Shown here: piece after piece, positions 25,200-38,100 of the stretch
Position numbering within the stretch: position 1 is the first letter of the stretch
Layout: the number at the start of each line of letters is the position of its first letter
From: Opisthorchis felineus
Taxonomy: Eukaryota > Platyhelminthes > Trematoda > Opisthorchiida > Opisthorchiidae
NCBI GenBank assembly: GCA_004794785.1
Contig: SJOL01006991.1
Coordinates: 279,961-343,960 of the forward strand
Direction of reading: 5' to 3'
Length of the DNA: 64,000 nucleotides
Position numbers and translations under genes: made by a program
Notes under the pieces: model-generated
The model's database searches: none
The model's input: the letters and a program-made list of their open reading frames with translations, nothing else
Told to the model about the DNA's origin: nothing

Positions 25200-26590
25200 C
25201 CTAATTACGGGTAATTTGACGCATCTAGTCTGGAATATACCCGCAATCTTCCAGCTTCACAGCAGCCAACTACAAGAACAAGCATTTCGTAACGCCACTC
25301 TATAGAGCTAAGGCGATGAATGCCGTTGACTGTCTGGAGAAGCAAAATAATTTTACACGAGCCTACGTTAGCTAGGTGTCATCCTAACCAATTTATCAAG
25401 TTACGAAATAGCAAAAGATAGTTAAGGCGGACTTTCCTCCCAGGAGATACCATAACGTAGGAAAATAAAATTTTCAGCCGGTCGTTTCAGAATAGTGGAT
25501 CGAACTGTCATATTCAGCCTTCAACCGAATTTGTAAGCACACTCACTGGCTTGCGGTGCACTCATGTGGTCTTTTCGGATGGAAATTAATGTGTTTGGGG
25601 CTACCAATTCATCAATAAGTTACTCAATTCGGGCTCAGTAGTACGAAATAATATCGCGTGCATCATTTCTGTGGCGCCTGCCCTCAAGCAGACCACTGAG
25701 AATACGCGTTAGAGCGTTCCTGAATACAGTGCTGCGCAACCTTGGTAATGTTTTGGTGACCCAGCTATCCACACACCTTCATTATGGTTGCTTATTATAT
25801 AAGTTTATAAAGACCTGTTCAATAGGAACTATCCAAAACAGGTGATTTTAGGTAAACGACGTCTGGTTAAGAAATATGGTGTGTTACTGTTTTTAAGTTA
25901 CGATAAAAAGCATCTTTAAACCATCACTTTTTACAGTCATTTGCCTCACATGTGGCACGAACTGCTAGATAAATCCTCTCTCAAGAAAAAACTGTCACTC
26001 TCTTGGAGAGTTCATGACACGTAGACTGTCAGTCGTGAACAAGTCTGCAATTACTTCGAACAGAAGCCAAACAACAAGACAACGCAGCTATCCATTGTTC
26101 TGCCGCACTTCCTCTAAAGGGACTTTTTAACGTCTAAAATGAACGAGTTGGAAAGCAGTCCATGAAGACGCCACCCCCGAATTAGCTCCCTGTCTGAATT
26201 AGTTGCCTTGTCAATTATCCACAAAGCAGTTTTTGTTTCCTCTGGTTCTTGTCCCATCCATAGGCAATCATTGGAGGTTTCCAGAAAAGTCTGACAGCAA
26301 AAATTCGGAACACAGGTTGGATGAATTGTCTCGTGTACACATGAAGGTCACTGCATATTTCAAAATTCCAGCATTCGCTATGTTAATGCAGGGTGAATAT
26401 CGTTGTTCCAAACAAAGATTGGCCTATGAATACCTAAAGGACTACAATCTCAATAATCAATATGACTATTCCTCTCAAATTAGGTGCCACAACACAGTTG
26501 TGACTGGTCGCCGAAATCTAAGGCGAAGTCAATGTAAGAAGAGTTAAATCATACATTCTAGACCAACAGTAACAAATGGGCTTTGATAAA
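25200..26590. other. No gene recognised (tubulin intron)
   Basis: Intronic sequence. An open frame of 114 codons at 26203-26547 (plus) has no motif I recognise and is not supported as a gene. Confidence 0.5.
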
Positions 26591-26720
26591 GTACCCAACA
26601 GATGCTAAACTTAAGCGATTTATCCTTCAACTCCTAGCTTGGAGGTCGCCGGTACGAAACTCCCTAGAATTTCGTGAGTTGAGATCTGTTGATGATTCCT
26701 AATAAAGATGAAACCACTAC
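26590..26720 (+). repeat. Possible degenerate tRNA-derived SINE with hammerhead-like core
   Basis: A box-B-like block (GGTACGAAACTCC near 26652) is followed about 25 bases later by CTGTTGATGATTCC and then AAAGATGAAACC. The order of box B, a short spacer, GATGA, a short stem and GAAAC matches the better copy at 48.2-48.35 kb and the architecture of Sm-alpha SINEs in schistosomes. It is heavily mutated. Confidence 0.35.
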
Positions 26721-27116
26721 ACAGTGATTGCAGGTATGTCAGTATAAACTGGCTTCACTTACAAGATGAGATCTCAACTGAAACATTCTGACTACAGCCC
26801 AAACTGCTTAGTACTGTGCCAGTAGCGGCAAGTAAGGTGGCCTTAAAACTCACATTTCTGGATGATAAATTGTAAAAATACCTGTTGAAATTGTCGATTT
26901 ATTTCGCAGTAGTCTTACGGAGTTGTTTAAAGAAACAAACTAGAAGGCATAATCACTCGTGCAAGCCTTGTACTGCGAGTAACAGGAGATAATCGAATAT
27001 TTACGAAAACTGTGGAGGTACTTAAACTTTAAGGCACGAACATTTGGCAAGGTGTGAACAAAAACCAACGCCCAACAATACGTTAAACTGTTCGTACGAA
27101 TACACGTGAAACTCAC

Positions 27117-27504
27117 CGATTACAGATGGTTCCGAGTCCACAAGTACGGCTCTCGGAACAAACTGGCCGCTTGGGGTCGTTTCGAACAACGTCTCGTAAG
27201 CACCGTTGTCGAAGTCTCGTGCCTGGGAAACAGCCTGTGTGTTCATTCGTCCTTCATTCGGAAGGATTTTGCTTAGTTCATCTTTAATTTCCGGAGCTTC
27301 CAAGTTACTCACATCCAAATCTTCCAGATCCAAACGTGGCAACCCCTGCGCTTTTGCGGCATTAATTTTAGCTTGGAGTTGATCGAACGCGCTAGCTGTC
27401 TGTCGTCCGTCTGGCTGAATCTGATGTTCTAGGCAGTATAGCTCCCAAAGCGCATTCGCAGTCTGGACTCCGGCTTGACCGACATGAAGATGAATTAACT
27501 GGCG
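27117..27504 (-). CDS. Divergent alpha-tubulin, exon after the start codon (N-terminal GTP-binding part with K40-loop insertion)
   Basis: Alpha-tubulin pairs with beta-tubulin to build microtubules. This exon begins RQLIHLHVGQAGVQ and runs to ELYCLEHQIQPDG, matching the conserved alpha-tubulin start after Met (family HVGQAGVQxGNACWELYCLEHGIQPDG). The acceptor is ATTTTAG before CGCCAG, in phase 0. The initiator Met is probably a separate tiny exon, as in many animal tubulin genes; I could not place it. Between QPDG and VPRAVLVDSEPSVI there are about 82 residues where ordinary alpha-tubulin has about 27, so the luminal K40 loop is replaced by a longer insert including RLDLEDLDVSNLEAPEIKDE. The canonical SDK-T-GGGDD around acetylatable K40 is absent. 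The donor is ATCG before GTGAGT (phase 1). Confidence 0.88.
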
Positions 27505-28189
27505 CTAAAATAATATCAATCAATGCTAATAATCACTCAAATATCAGTTTTCTGCAGTAATGGAAAGAAAGGACAAGCTGCAACGAGGCCAGTCAATGAG
27601 CTTTCACACAACATTATGAGCATTTACGAGGAACGACCAAATCGTCTTGGCGGTATGTCCGCAAATGAAGGTTATCCCACAAATATTGTATTTTTCCTCT
27701 TTATTCGATATCACTCTCCAGAAGATGCAACACCGTTGTATTACACTGCATTGCATTCAAACTTCATTTTAAACATGACCAGCAACCCGGGTGGGTCAAT
27801 AAATAAATCCAGTTCACACTAACATTTTTTTGGGTCTGTTTGTTTTTTCCATGAAACAGTGTGCCAAAATGGCTACCGTTGAAGGTATAACATTCACAAA
27901 AGCTTAGCGCGGTTTCGGTGGTTTGTTTCACTAATCGTACGTTTCCTTTTCCATTCCTACCCTACCCGTGTAATAGTAAGGGGTTCACTTCTGGCAATCT
28001 CGTTTCAATTTTCAATAACTTAATTAAGACGGACAGCTTCCTGTGGCAACAGGCAAACATATCTTGCTATCTGAAATGTATCATCTTGAAATAAAAATGA
28101 TCTGTCTGATCCGTTTGAGCATCAATTCTCGTACGTCCTCCTATCGCAGTTTCTAGTTTGTGTGTATGCTGATGAGTGCATTTGCTGAT

Positions 28190-28430
28190 GATGAGTCACT
28201 ATATAAACAGGAGGTAGAACCCGGGGAGGGGGTCAATGTGTACCTTTTAGTCGGTGGTTACATTCTGCATTTCTAGTATTGAGTTATAGGTTCACTTATT
28301 CGTTAGTTACGATGTGTGTACTGTGATTGATAAGAGCGTTCGAAATGGTACCATGAACCACAGACCGTCTCCTCCGTCTAGCACCAAGCCGGATTATTAG
28401 CCAAAAAATCCATCCGGCCTATTTGTTTAC
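28190..28430 (+). promoter_or_regulatory. TATA-box-like promoter region, possibly a solo LTR
   Basis: CTATATAAACAGG at about 28200 is a good TATA-box context. It is followed by a G-rich block and then unique sequence to about 28430. It lies upstream of the tubulin gene but on the opposite strand, so it would not drive that gene. A promoter inside an old LTR is another reading. No coding sequence follows that I can identify. Confidence 0.25.
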
Positions 28431-28439
28431 AAGGTATGT

Positions 28440-31400
28440 AGTGCTAATTCGGACAACTACGTGAGTGTAAACAACTTACCAATAGTAAACAGGATAGAAG
28501 CACTATATCAAAATCGATTCAGATCAACTAAGGGCCTGCCAGTACCTGGATTATAGCTCGTCGGTGTCTAGTACTCAAGATGGGAACATTGAAATCGTGA
28601 CCATTACGCATCGCGCATGTCAGATGCGTATTAACTACAACTGTCGTAACAAATAAACACCCATGATAAATTCAGCGGATACAGCTTCCTTGAATGCTGT
28701 TCTAAATTTGACGCCAGTAGAAACAAATAAAAAGGTGCTATATCGGCCTTTCGTACATTACTCTCAACACGATGGCTGAAAACCAATGTATGATAAAGTT
28801 AGTGCTGTTAGATATGATTTCAGTTATGCTGCTACGGATTTCGCCTCGTTTAAAGGCTGAATCAGAAACAAGTTGTGCATCTTTTGGTCACCCAATTGGG
28901 TAATCTTGACTGAACACAAACAGATGGCTAAGATACTCTGCCTCGATGTCCGGCTACCAAGGCGAAAGGCAACAACAAACTGACACATAGTCGTTCAAAT
29001 GGTGCATTGATTAACCGCATAGAAGCACAACCGAAGCACGTAATTTCATTGTGAAAATAACATCTAATGAATCTTACCCTCCAATTCGCGCGGCCACCCA
29101 CTTTAAATGGACTACAACCTTATCTCGGCCTCTACTAAAACACTTCTAATAGACGTTCCGAAATCGTAGAACAAAACATTTCACTGTTATGATACATGAT
29201 GCTGGTATTTCCATAATCCTAATGATGTGCGGTTACAACTCTTACTTTCTTGACCTATTAATGCATGTGCACTGCTACAAATGTTTTCAAGTAAGTAGTC
29301 AACGAGACTTGGTTTCAGAGGGTCTTCTCCAACTGGTCCACCAATTTCCGGATGTTTCTTTTTTTATTTGTGTAGATTTCCAGGCTACTATGGAACACTC
29401 GAAACAACTCACCACTGGCTGGACTCGTTTCTATCACTTATAGAATCCCTTGGTGCTGTGCCACGGCATTAGGAGACGGACAACAGCGCCTATCCGTCTA
29501 TTAATACGAAAAGAGAAAAGGATTCAATAGTTTTGGTGCCGAAATGCCTGCTCGAATAATCAAATTAGCCAACTACGGTCATGAGTGCATCAAATTTGTT
29601 TTATCACTCAGACGCACCGATCGTGTCATTTGTGTCTCACCGTCCGCCTAACCAGCATAGGGCGCGAGACTGTCGAGCATAGTTCAGCTTTCCCAAGCCG
29701 ATGCACCGTCGTCATGCCATCTGGACGCACAAGCGGTCGCGCGACCGGATCTCAACAGGCCTTGCCACAATGGGCTTGACGCAGTTAGCTGACCTCATTT
29801 ATGGGCCTGTGAGAATGTGGTTCAAACGCCACGACCCAACAGGCACAGTGAGAGTCTTTGTAAGCGGGACATCTGAAAGTTTTCATGTTCTTCAGAGGCG
29901 GGCCCAGCGCAGTGTCTGAGTCGCGGGGCCATGTATTTTTCTGAAAAAGCAGCGGTGATTTTCCGGACTAACAGTACATCAGCCGCATGCGAAGATGATC
30001 TGGTAGCTGACTGAAGTGAAACGTGTGCGCGCATGGTTCCTGATAGGTGTCCAATATAGATGACCCATTTTTCAGACACCTTTAGGGGACCCAGGTGCCT
30101 CAATCCAGATCCACCATACAGGCGCCCCCTGGCTGGACATCCACGAAGGCCGGACATAGCCTCGGTGCACTGCGGCCTGTCCCAGCTACCAACCTGTGAA
30201 TTAACTGGAACAGCCTGAAATTGCAGTTGTTCATTTTTCCCCAAGATCCCGGGTACCGGTTAACATGAGCCTCCAACGCAAGCTGTGTTTACACAAACCC
30301 TCAAGGAGAACTTAAAAGCTTCAAAGCTCCAATCATTAGTCTTTACAAGTAATCAGTGTGAGATGGCTAACAGGAATCCTAACGGTACTATGTTCAAGCA
30401 GCGAAGTACTTCGTCAGGGCAATGCGTGCAATTCTAAACGCTTGTCGATAAATTTGGTGTGTGGTCTGTGAGGAAGACTTTTCAACAGCTATGAATTCAC
30501 TATTCAGACAATGCGATAAAGGTCCTACACGAAACATCATTTAATAGACTTGTTCATTATTACTCTGAGACTCATGCACAATAGAAGAGTGCTGAATCTT
30601 CACAGGCGAAAAATACTTTGCCTTCATAAGGGGAACTTCTACGGTTCATATGTATTTCTTTGTTGCTTATGGTTCTCGTGATCAAGTCTAGAAACAAAAG
30701 TTCTTAGTGCAAATCTAGTAAGGCACCTATCCTGATAAATGAATGACAGAGAACAGCTTCAGCCTCCATGCCGACTGACATTCCATAAGCCATTCTCGAG
30801 GAGTTCGTAAATCCGTGCTGCTGCACAGGCTGCGCGGACACTGGTAGCAAAACTAAAGAACTGGACAGTCTTACTGATCTTATAACCAGTTGCAGGATTA
30901 TGGGGTGGTGGAACGATCAGTAAAAATATATATGAAGCATTTCTGCGAATAGTGAATGACTTTATAAAATTCAAAGTCTATTTTCCGCTGTAACATGCTG
31001 TGACAATTTTTTGTTCTGATGCATGCCAAAGAATACCTTTCTATATGTCAATCAGTATGCTGAAAATTGGGTTTCAAGGGAATATGTGCTCAATCTTTAT
31101 GATCCAAAAAGATAATCTTATATATATTATATACACATTGCAAAACGCATTATTTGGGTTTCCAGGACTGAACTATAGCCCTATCCGAGAGTAATATTAC
31201 GGCAAAAATCATAATCAGAATGTAACTTGGCGTGGTATCGTAAGTAACATATCCGAATTCACCCAGCCTAACAATAGGCTTTTCTGGTATGGACCACTAG
31301 ATGCGTCCGGACTTTTAAGCTTTTAACACAGACAGTATTCTTAAAAATCACATCAAATTTATGACTGTTCTCGCGGATCAGATGACAGTGGACCTTGCAG

Positions 31401-34400
31401 TAGGGAACTCCTTTTATGGAGGCCATCTATCCTTTAAAGAGTTCTCATGAGGTAATAACACACTACCAGTTACTCAAGCAGCCTTCGTCATACCACTAGG
31501 AATCTCACAAATAAGCGCAGACTGAAGATTATCACAATTCCTTAGCTTAACTTTAGAATTCCGGGGAAAATGTACCAACTATCCCCATCCGGTCAGCTGG
31601 ATCAAACTGAACTGATCTACTGGACGAAACAAGATCTCCAACAAAACAAACTGATTATGAAGGCGCATAAAGAGTTCAATGGGATCATGTGCATAATTTC
31701 GTCCAATTCCGGGCTCGAACCTAGTCACCTTAATATGAAATAAGGTTTCCCGATGGTATCACCTAAAATTTTGATAGAAAAAAACATCACAACCATGGTA
31801 TTTGTTGGCGCTATCGTTCCTCCAAGTATGCAACCAAACAAATATTTTCTGCTTTCAATGAGAAAAGTGCTAAGAGTGAAAACACCCCTAACTCGACCAT
31901 ATTCCATATGGACATTTTGACATCATAAAAAGTATAACAACAGAATTGTGGGAAAACTGAGCAAAAATCAACTTATTCTAGATGACCCTCTCCTCTGCCC
32001 CGCTAAAAATGCCAACACTACCTTGAACCACTGAGTGCATACCTAATTGCGCTTGCAAAAGTGAGGCATAGAACCATATGACGGATTCTGAAGACAGCCC
32101 AGCCGATTACTCGGATAAAACTGGTCCGCTAAGTATTGAATGTTACATAAATGCGAAGGGCCTTTGGTACGTCAAACGTAACGAAATAACTGTGAAAGTT
32201 GAAGACAACATGTACACGCCGTATTCATCTGGTTTATTCGACATAAAGGGGATGCATTTACAGCGGGAATTCAAATGCATGAGCTCTCCGTCAACAGCCA
32301 AATGGAAGTGGGGTAAATAAATAGCTCGGCATTTAGCTGTGAGAAATTCGAATACCGCACGAATGAGGCGAAACAGTCCCAGAAATTTCGGAAGTAAACC
32401 TGTTTCCCTATCGCCGAACCAAAGACGTTTTCTGACCAGGAAAAACACATCTCCCGGGATCACTATTCGAAACATTTGTGCACCACGATCTCCACTTCAC
32501 AAAAAATAAACAGTGATAAGTATGAGGAACTCGACAAATATTGGGCTACTTCGTATTGATTTAAATTTTCGTCTAGCTTCTACAGCTTTACACGCATTGT
32601 AAACCAAGTAACATGCTTATCAATGGTGGTTTGTTTAGCTACTGACTAGGCCATACTAACAAAGGCAAGTGCCATAACAGGATGATACTGAACTAGTTTT
32701 AGAAACATCGGCCGATCTTGTGGCAGACGACTCGAATTCAGACAAATGACAAAGAGTAGTGCCATGGTAGTTCCTCGTCCCAGTCCGTAAATTCACCATT
32801 TCTGCGACAGCAGAATGTCTTGCGGAAAAACCCTCAACTCAATCTAGATTCAGATCAAAATTGTTCTTTTGGTGAAAGTTTCCTTTTCATTTCCTTTTCA
32901 TCGTGGGCGGAGTACTTTACATGGAAGCTAAGGCCGTTGTCGAACTGAATACATGCCAGCAAAAATAAATAATTGATCACAACAAATCAGTCGGACCCTG
33001 CCATCCTCAGAGCAGTAGCGCACACTACTATGAGAACTCTTGCATCCCTGTACGTCTATTCAATACAGAAGGTAACACTGAAATTTGGAAGTATACCAGT
33101 GTTGTTGCTATTCAAATGGCTGGATAAAAACAGGCAACCCAGAACTGTAGGCCAGATATCAAAATGCGTGGTTGGGTTCCTGGCGCCTTGTGGGCAAGGA
33201 TTTCCCTGGTGTCACTCCCAATTCAAGGACCGTATTTTGCCTCTTGGGGGAGGTGAGAGATCACCTTGAGAGGGGTATACTAGTAAAACCGTGTTATCCT
33301 GACTTCACTAAAGTCTTTAACTCCTTCAACCATTGTTTTCGTGTGACTGAATTGTCATCGTTCCATACAGATTCTATCACCACCCACTGGATAAATGACC
33401 CCCTAAGTGATAGCGATTTCCTGGTAGCTCACAGAACCACGGAAAGCCGTGGTCCGAAGCCAACTACTACATCTCGACTGCTCTTATCTAGGCCTGGGCA
33501 ACGTGACAGTATCCAAGCTTTTGCGCTTCATTCGGATGCCATGTGTGTTATAACTAAACGACCACCCAGCTAAAACTTGAAAGGCGATTCTTGAGTGCAT
33601 ACCCCGGAGAATGTAGTGGAAAAGAAGGAGTTCGGTATACCTGTATGAAGCAATTTCAGAGTCCAAATCCAGTGTGCTTCTGCAGGGTGCAAAGAGAGAG
33701 GAGCTCACTATCAACTGCTGAGGACAGCGGAATCGGGGATACCTGAGTTTTTTCTTCCGCATTCCAAAGTTTGTGTAGAACATCAGCTGGAATAGCATTG
33801 GCAGACCTAGCCTCCATCTCTCAGAACTGACTTCACCCGTTTAGAATGAGTGCAAACAATTGTAACCAGGACAGTGATAAGGATGATAGGTCATAGTTAT
33901 CCGCATAAGATTTCAGATTTAGAGCTCTATTCTGTGGACAGCAGAGTGAGAATGACCCTAAAAGAGACCTTTTGGGGTTTCACAGAATTAAAAGCGGATC
34001 ATCACTTTGTGCTCCAAGGACCCGACTCTCTAAAAGCACGCCAAAGGACCTCTACAAAAGAATGAGCTGATAACACCGCAAGGATGTAGAATATCACAAT
34101 TTAGCTTTTCTATCTAGTAAACTTAAGGCAGGAGATGAAAATAAATCTGTGGATCTTTCAAGTTTGCTTGAGAAATTGATTTTGGTGAGAATTCCTGGTT
34201 CCAAATCTGATTATTGTTTATTAACTCAATGGTGGGGTGTCACGCTATCATAATCGGATAATGATACCAGATTGCATTTAAACCCAATTGAACCAACTTT
34301 TCTCAGTCACACTGCCAAGTTACACTAACAAAATATTTCCAAGCCTGAAATTAGCCCCATTCTCCACATCTGTGGTAACCTGACCTACGCAAACCATAAA

Positions 34401-34885
34401 CAACCTGACCCATGGGTTGATAGTCCCACTGAATTTGCTTCACAACCTCACCCCAAACTGGACCAGTGCTATTCCAACCAGAAGTACAACAGGACACAGT
34501 GTATTAAATCTAACTTGTCCTCATGATGATTCGCCAATGCATTTGATTATTCCGTCCATTTACTTTTGCTCTCCACTTGTTTTGCTCATCTGTACCCACC
34601 ATTCACCCGACACTGGTAAACTTGCATGTATGCGTGTGAGTGTGAGCTGCTGACCAACTTACCCATGCCTTTGCTGAGCCTGACCTGTTCTGTTCTGCCA
34701 TGATTTCTGTGTAATCGCATCACCAATCAGAATCGCGAAAGTGGTCTCGGAAGGGACGACCGCAACCCACACTACAGAACCAACATTCGACTCGCCGTTG
34801 TTTGGTGTGCGGACCTTGACATTGCACTGTGCCGGTCAGTGACAGACTTGTGCGCTTGCTGACGCTAAGAATGTGGACAACTGAG
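28440..34885. other. No gene recognised; several motif-less open frames and GC-rich segments
   Basis: The stretch at 29640-30250 is clearly more GC-rich than its surroundings and contains a 140-codon open frame on the minus strand (29822-30244) with no recognisable motif. It is probably an old mobile element. The stretch at 33160-33800 has a similar character. An 80-codon plus-strand frame at 32078-32320 starts MTDSEDSPADYSDKTG and is hydrophilic. It could be a small gene or exon, but has no family signature or clear splice sites. Confidence 0.45.
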
Positions 34886-35040
34886 TACTGTTGAGGTTGC
34901 GATACGGAAGCTTAATTCACGCGTTGGTCTGACGATCCCAAACATCAAAACGAAGAATTAGGTTCGAAAGTTTACGTTCGATTGTTGAGATCGTCAGACC
35001 TACGCGTGACTCAAGGTTCCGTATCTGGAACCTCAACACA
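34886..35040. repeat. Inverted repeat (hairpin), arms about 50 bp
   Basis: The left arm (34886-34940) reads GTTGAGGTTGCGATACGGAA and then CACGCGTTGGTCTGACGATC. The right arm (34988-35038) reads GATCGTCAGACCTACGCGTG and then GTTCCGTATCTGGAACCTCAAC. The arms are inverted and about 85 percent alike over about 50 bases, separated by about 50 bases. It sits just before the R2-like element and belongs with the other fold-back structures in this window. Confidence 0.85.
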
Positions 35041-35189
35041 GGGGCTTCAGGATAAACAAGCCTCTGGTTTGGGGGGTGGGGATGAATTTGGCTGAAATTT
35101 AGTAGGCCATTCGTCAAAATATGAATCCTAGTAAGACCCAGGTAACTGACTAACGAGGGGTCCAATTAAGGTCAGTTTTACGGTGAGAT

Positions 35190-38100
35190 CTATTGTGGTG
35201 GCTCTGTACATGGGATTTCGATAGCAAATTGGGGAGTGGTGGCTGCCAGTCGGGAGCGCGAGTGTATACGAAAGAAATTGCGCACAAATCGAAAAAAACT
35301 GACAGCATAGTCTTCCATACACCTGAAGGTTGGCCTCAGTCAACACCACCGACACGCACATTCCACCCAGAATAATGCAGATAAGCTTGACCAAGTGAGG
35401 AACTCCGGTGTCCGCTGGTTCCCTACAGAGTCACAATCACTCTTGCATCTGGTTTACAATCTATATCCATCCTGTGGCACGCAAAGTGCGCTGTTATTGA
35501 GATTGGAGCAGTACTTTCCTGGTCGATCGGTTATCAGCATGAAAGCCAGGTCACACGTGCTTAAATGGCAAGCACAGCTGGACGAATCGTCATCTAGCGG
35601 CCCTGACCAAATCATCGGCCAAACAGCTCCACATTCGTCAGACTCTGGTTCAGACAAACCATGGGTTGCGCTGTATCACTCTTGGAATCCCATTCTGACA
35701 TTTCGCTCACTAGTGTTTACTTCCTGGCATTTCCCCGAGAGTTGCGGTCTGGCATCATGACATCGGACCAATTCCTTTCACTTCTGGACCCCACGCCTCC
35801 AAGACATTTCCACACACGTAGAAATTTGTCTCCCGACACAGTCGTCAGCTATCCTATCGTGTGCCCACCAACTGAAAGCAGAGCAACCGAGCCAACTACG
35901 CCGCCATCCACACCATATACCACCAAAGACGGAAAGATGCAGCGTCTGCTATGCTCGGTGTGTCGTGGAAGGACCAATACAAAGGTCACTGCAGCCTACA
36001 TCCGGACACCGAGCAGTATCGAAAGCAGATGCTCTATGCGCCAAAACAATTGGATAACCGGCCATGTAGCGCGGTGTTTCCATGCGACTGGAGTTCGATC
36101 GAGCCAATTACAGGTGAGGAAGTCGGCCGTGCGATCCGTTTAATCGGCAGTTCGTCCTCAGGTTTGGACAAGCGCATGCCCAGGATACTCCTCCGGTTCA
36201 ATGCCTACGACCCCGCTGGGTATTTCAACTTACCATTATTATCTGGGGGTTGTCCACCACATTTGTGCTTTCTTCGTATTACTCTATTTTCAAAAGCCCG
36301 AAATTCGACTTCACCGGACCAACTGAGAGTGATCTCCATGTCATCCATTCTTGTTTGACTCTTTCCTAAAGTGCTCGCTGATAACTGGAGCCGTAGATTG
36401 CGATTGCTTACCATCCACTTTGTATTTCTTCGTCGAGATGGGTGTTTGGAAGCTGCATCGTTGTTGCACACCCTGCTTTATCACTCTTCAGCGACTGCTT
36501 CTAGCCTCAGTCTGGTGTTTGTTGATACTCGAAAGCGTTTGCTTCGGTTTTGCATGAAAACTGTCAGGTCTGTCAAAGCATTTGGAGCACCGTTACCTCT
36601 AGTTCGATACACCATGCAGTCCTATGAGAATGCTGTAGCAGTTGCCCCTAATTCCGAGGCTCATTGCCACAGAGGTGAGTTAGGGAGATCCACTCTCCCA
36701 TATTTTTCATCCTGACAGTGGATGAGGTTCTTGGATTGTCGATGCCGCAACTAGGATACCACTTCCGTGACACCTTAGTAGATGGTTTTGCCTTCGCTGA
36801 CGACTGAGCCGTGTGTGTAGAAAGTCAGGCTCATCTTAAAGTGTAGCTTGAAGCTGCTGCTGTCGAGCTGGGAAGATCTGGTATGACGATCAAATCCCGA
36901 AGGATGAAAGCAATGGTGATTTGTGGCGACAGAAAGCATCGGGTGACCACGGTCTCAGTAGAACCTTTTTGCTTCCCAGAGGAACTCATCAATCCTCCGA
37001 GTCCGACAAACATCGTGACATACTTGGGGAGAGAAGTTTGCAACCACCGACAGCAGTTGCCGAAACTGCTCGATGAGGTGACGCCCGCCCCGTTGAATCC
37101 ACATCGCAAGCAAACACTCGATACCGAGGCTGACAAATTCGCTCCGGCTGGGCCAAGTCCACGGAAACACGCTCAAAAGGTTGAACAATTACATCAGGTA
37201 ATCTATTTGTGGCTGGGTAAGTCTACCGAAGGACAACCCGATCAGCCACATCCATGGCGATAAACAAAATGGGAAACTTGGTATCACAAGCCTGATTTCA
37301 ACCATCCTGAGGCAGAGGAGAGCGCCTATGGAAAAGCTTCTGTCTACCCAGTGCCGAGTGCTACGCAATGTGGCTGACGATTCCGCGTTTGGTAAGGTTT
37401 TTCAGGATCTCATCCTTCCGATCCGACTTCAAGGTGAATGAGTGATCACCAAGGTAGAGTTGGGCTGCTTGGGGCGATAGTCTGCACAACAAAGTTGACG
37501 GTGGCGGTCGCTTTGCCACTCTCTAATCGATGGCTTGTGTTTCCAGAACGCGTGTTTTCCCGGACATTTATCCGCGTTATCCAGCTCTGGTGCAGCCTGC
37601 TTAATACGAGAGTTGGAAGCTTCTGGCGTCATTCTGGTGGCCAGACGATCTTCTGTCGTGGAAACTATGGTCAGTCGGAGGGTTTGGTGCATATGCTGCA
37701 GTCCTGCTAGACCACGCATGATGCTAGATATGCTCGTCATAATCGGGTTGCAAGGGAACTTGCAGGACGTCTTCGTCGCCTGGGATACACCTTCTTCGAG
37801 AAGTTGAGTGCACCTACGTCGACGTATTTCATCAAGCCTTAACTAATCGCCGTTCGGGAGCGCCGAGCAACTGTGACGAACGTAAGCCTGGTCTCGGATG
37901 TGTGCGCAGTGACTGTGTTGAATGAGAAGAAGCAGAAGTGTGGTTGTGATTATTTTTCCCTCACCATCATCTCAGTCCCACTTGCAATCGATTGTGACAT
38001 TGACTTTTTGGTTCACCAACTGATAATCATTTCATACCGAGGGATCCGCTTTCTCCAATCCTCCAAGAGTGTTGTTGGATGGGGACTTCGTAAGGTCACA

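Noticed and set aside
36955..37188. Minus-strand open frame in the R2-like region
   Set aside because: It is an antisense shadow of the decayed reverse transcriptase on the plus strand.
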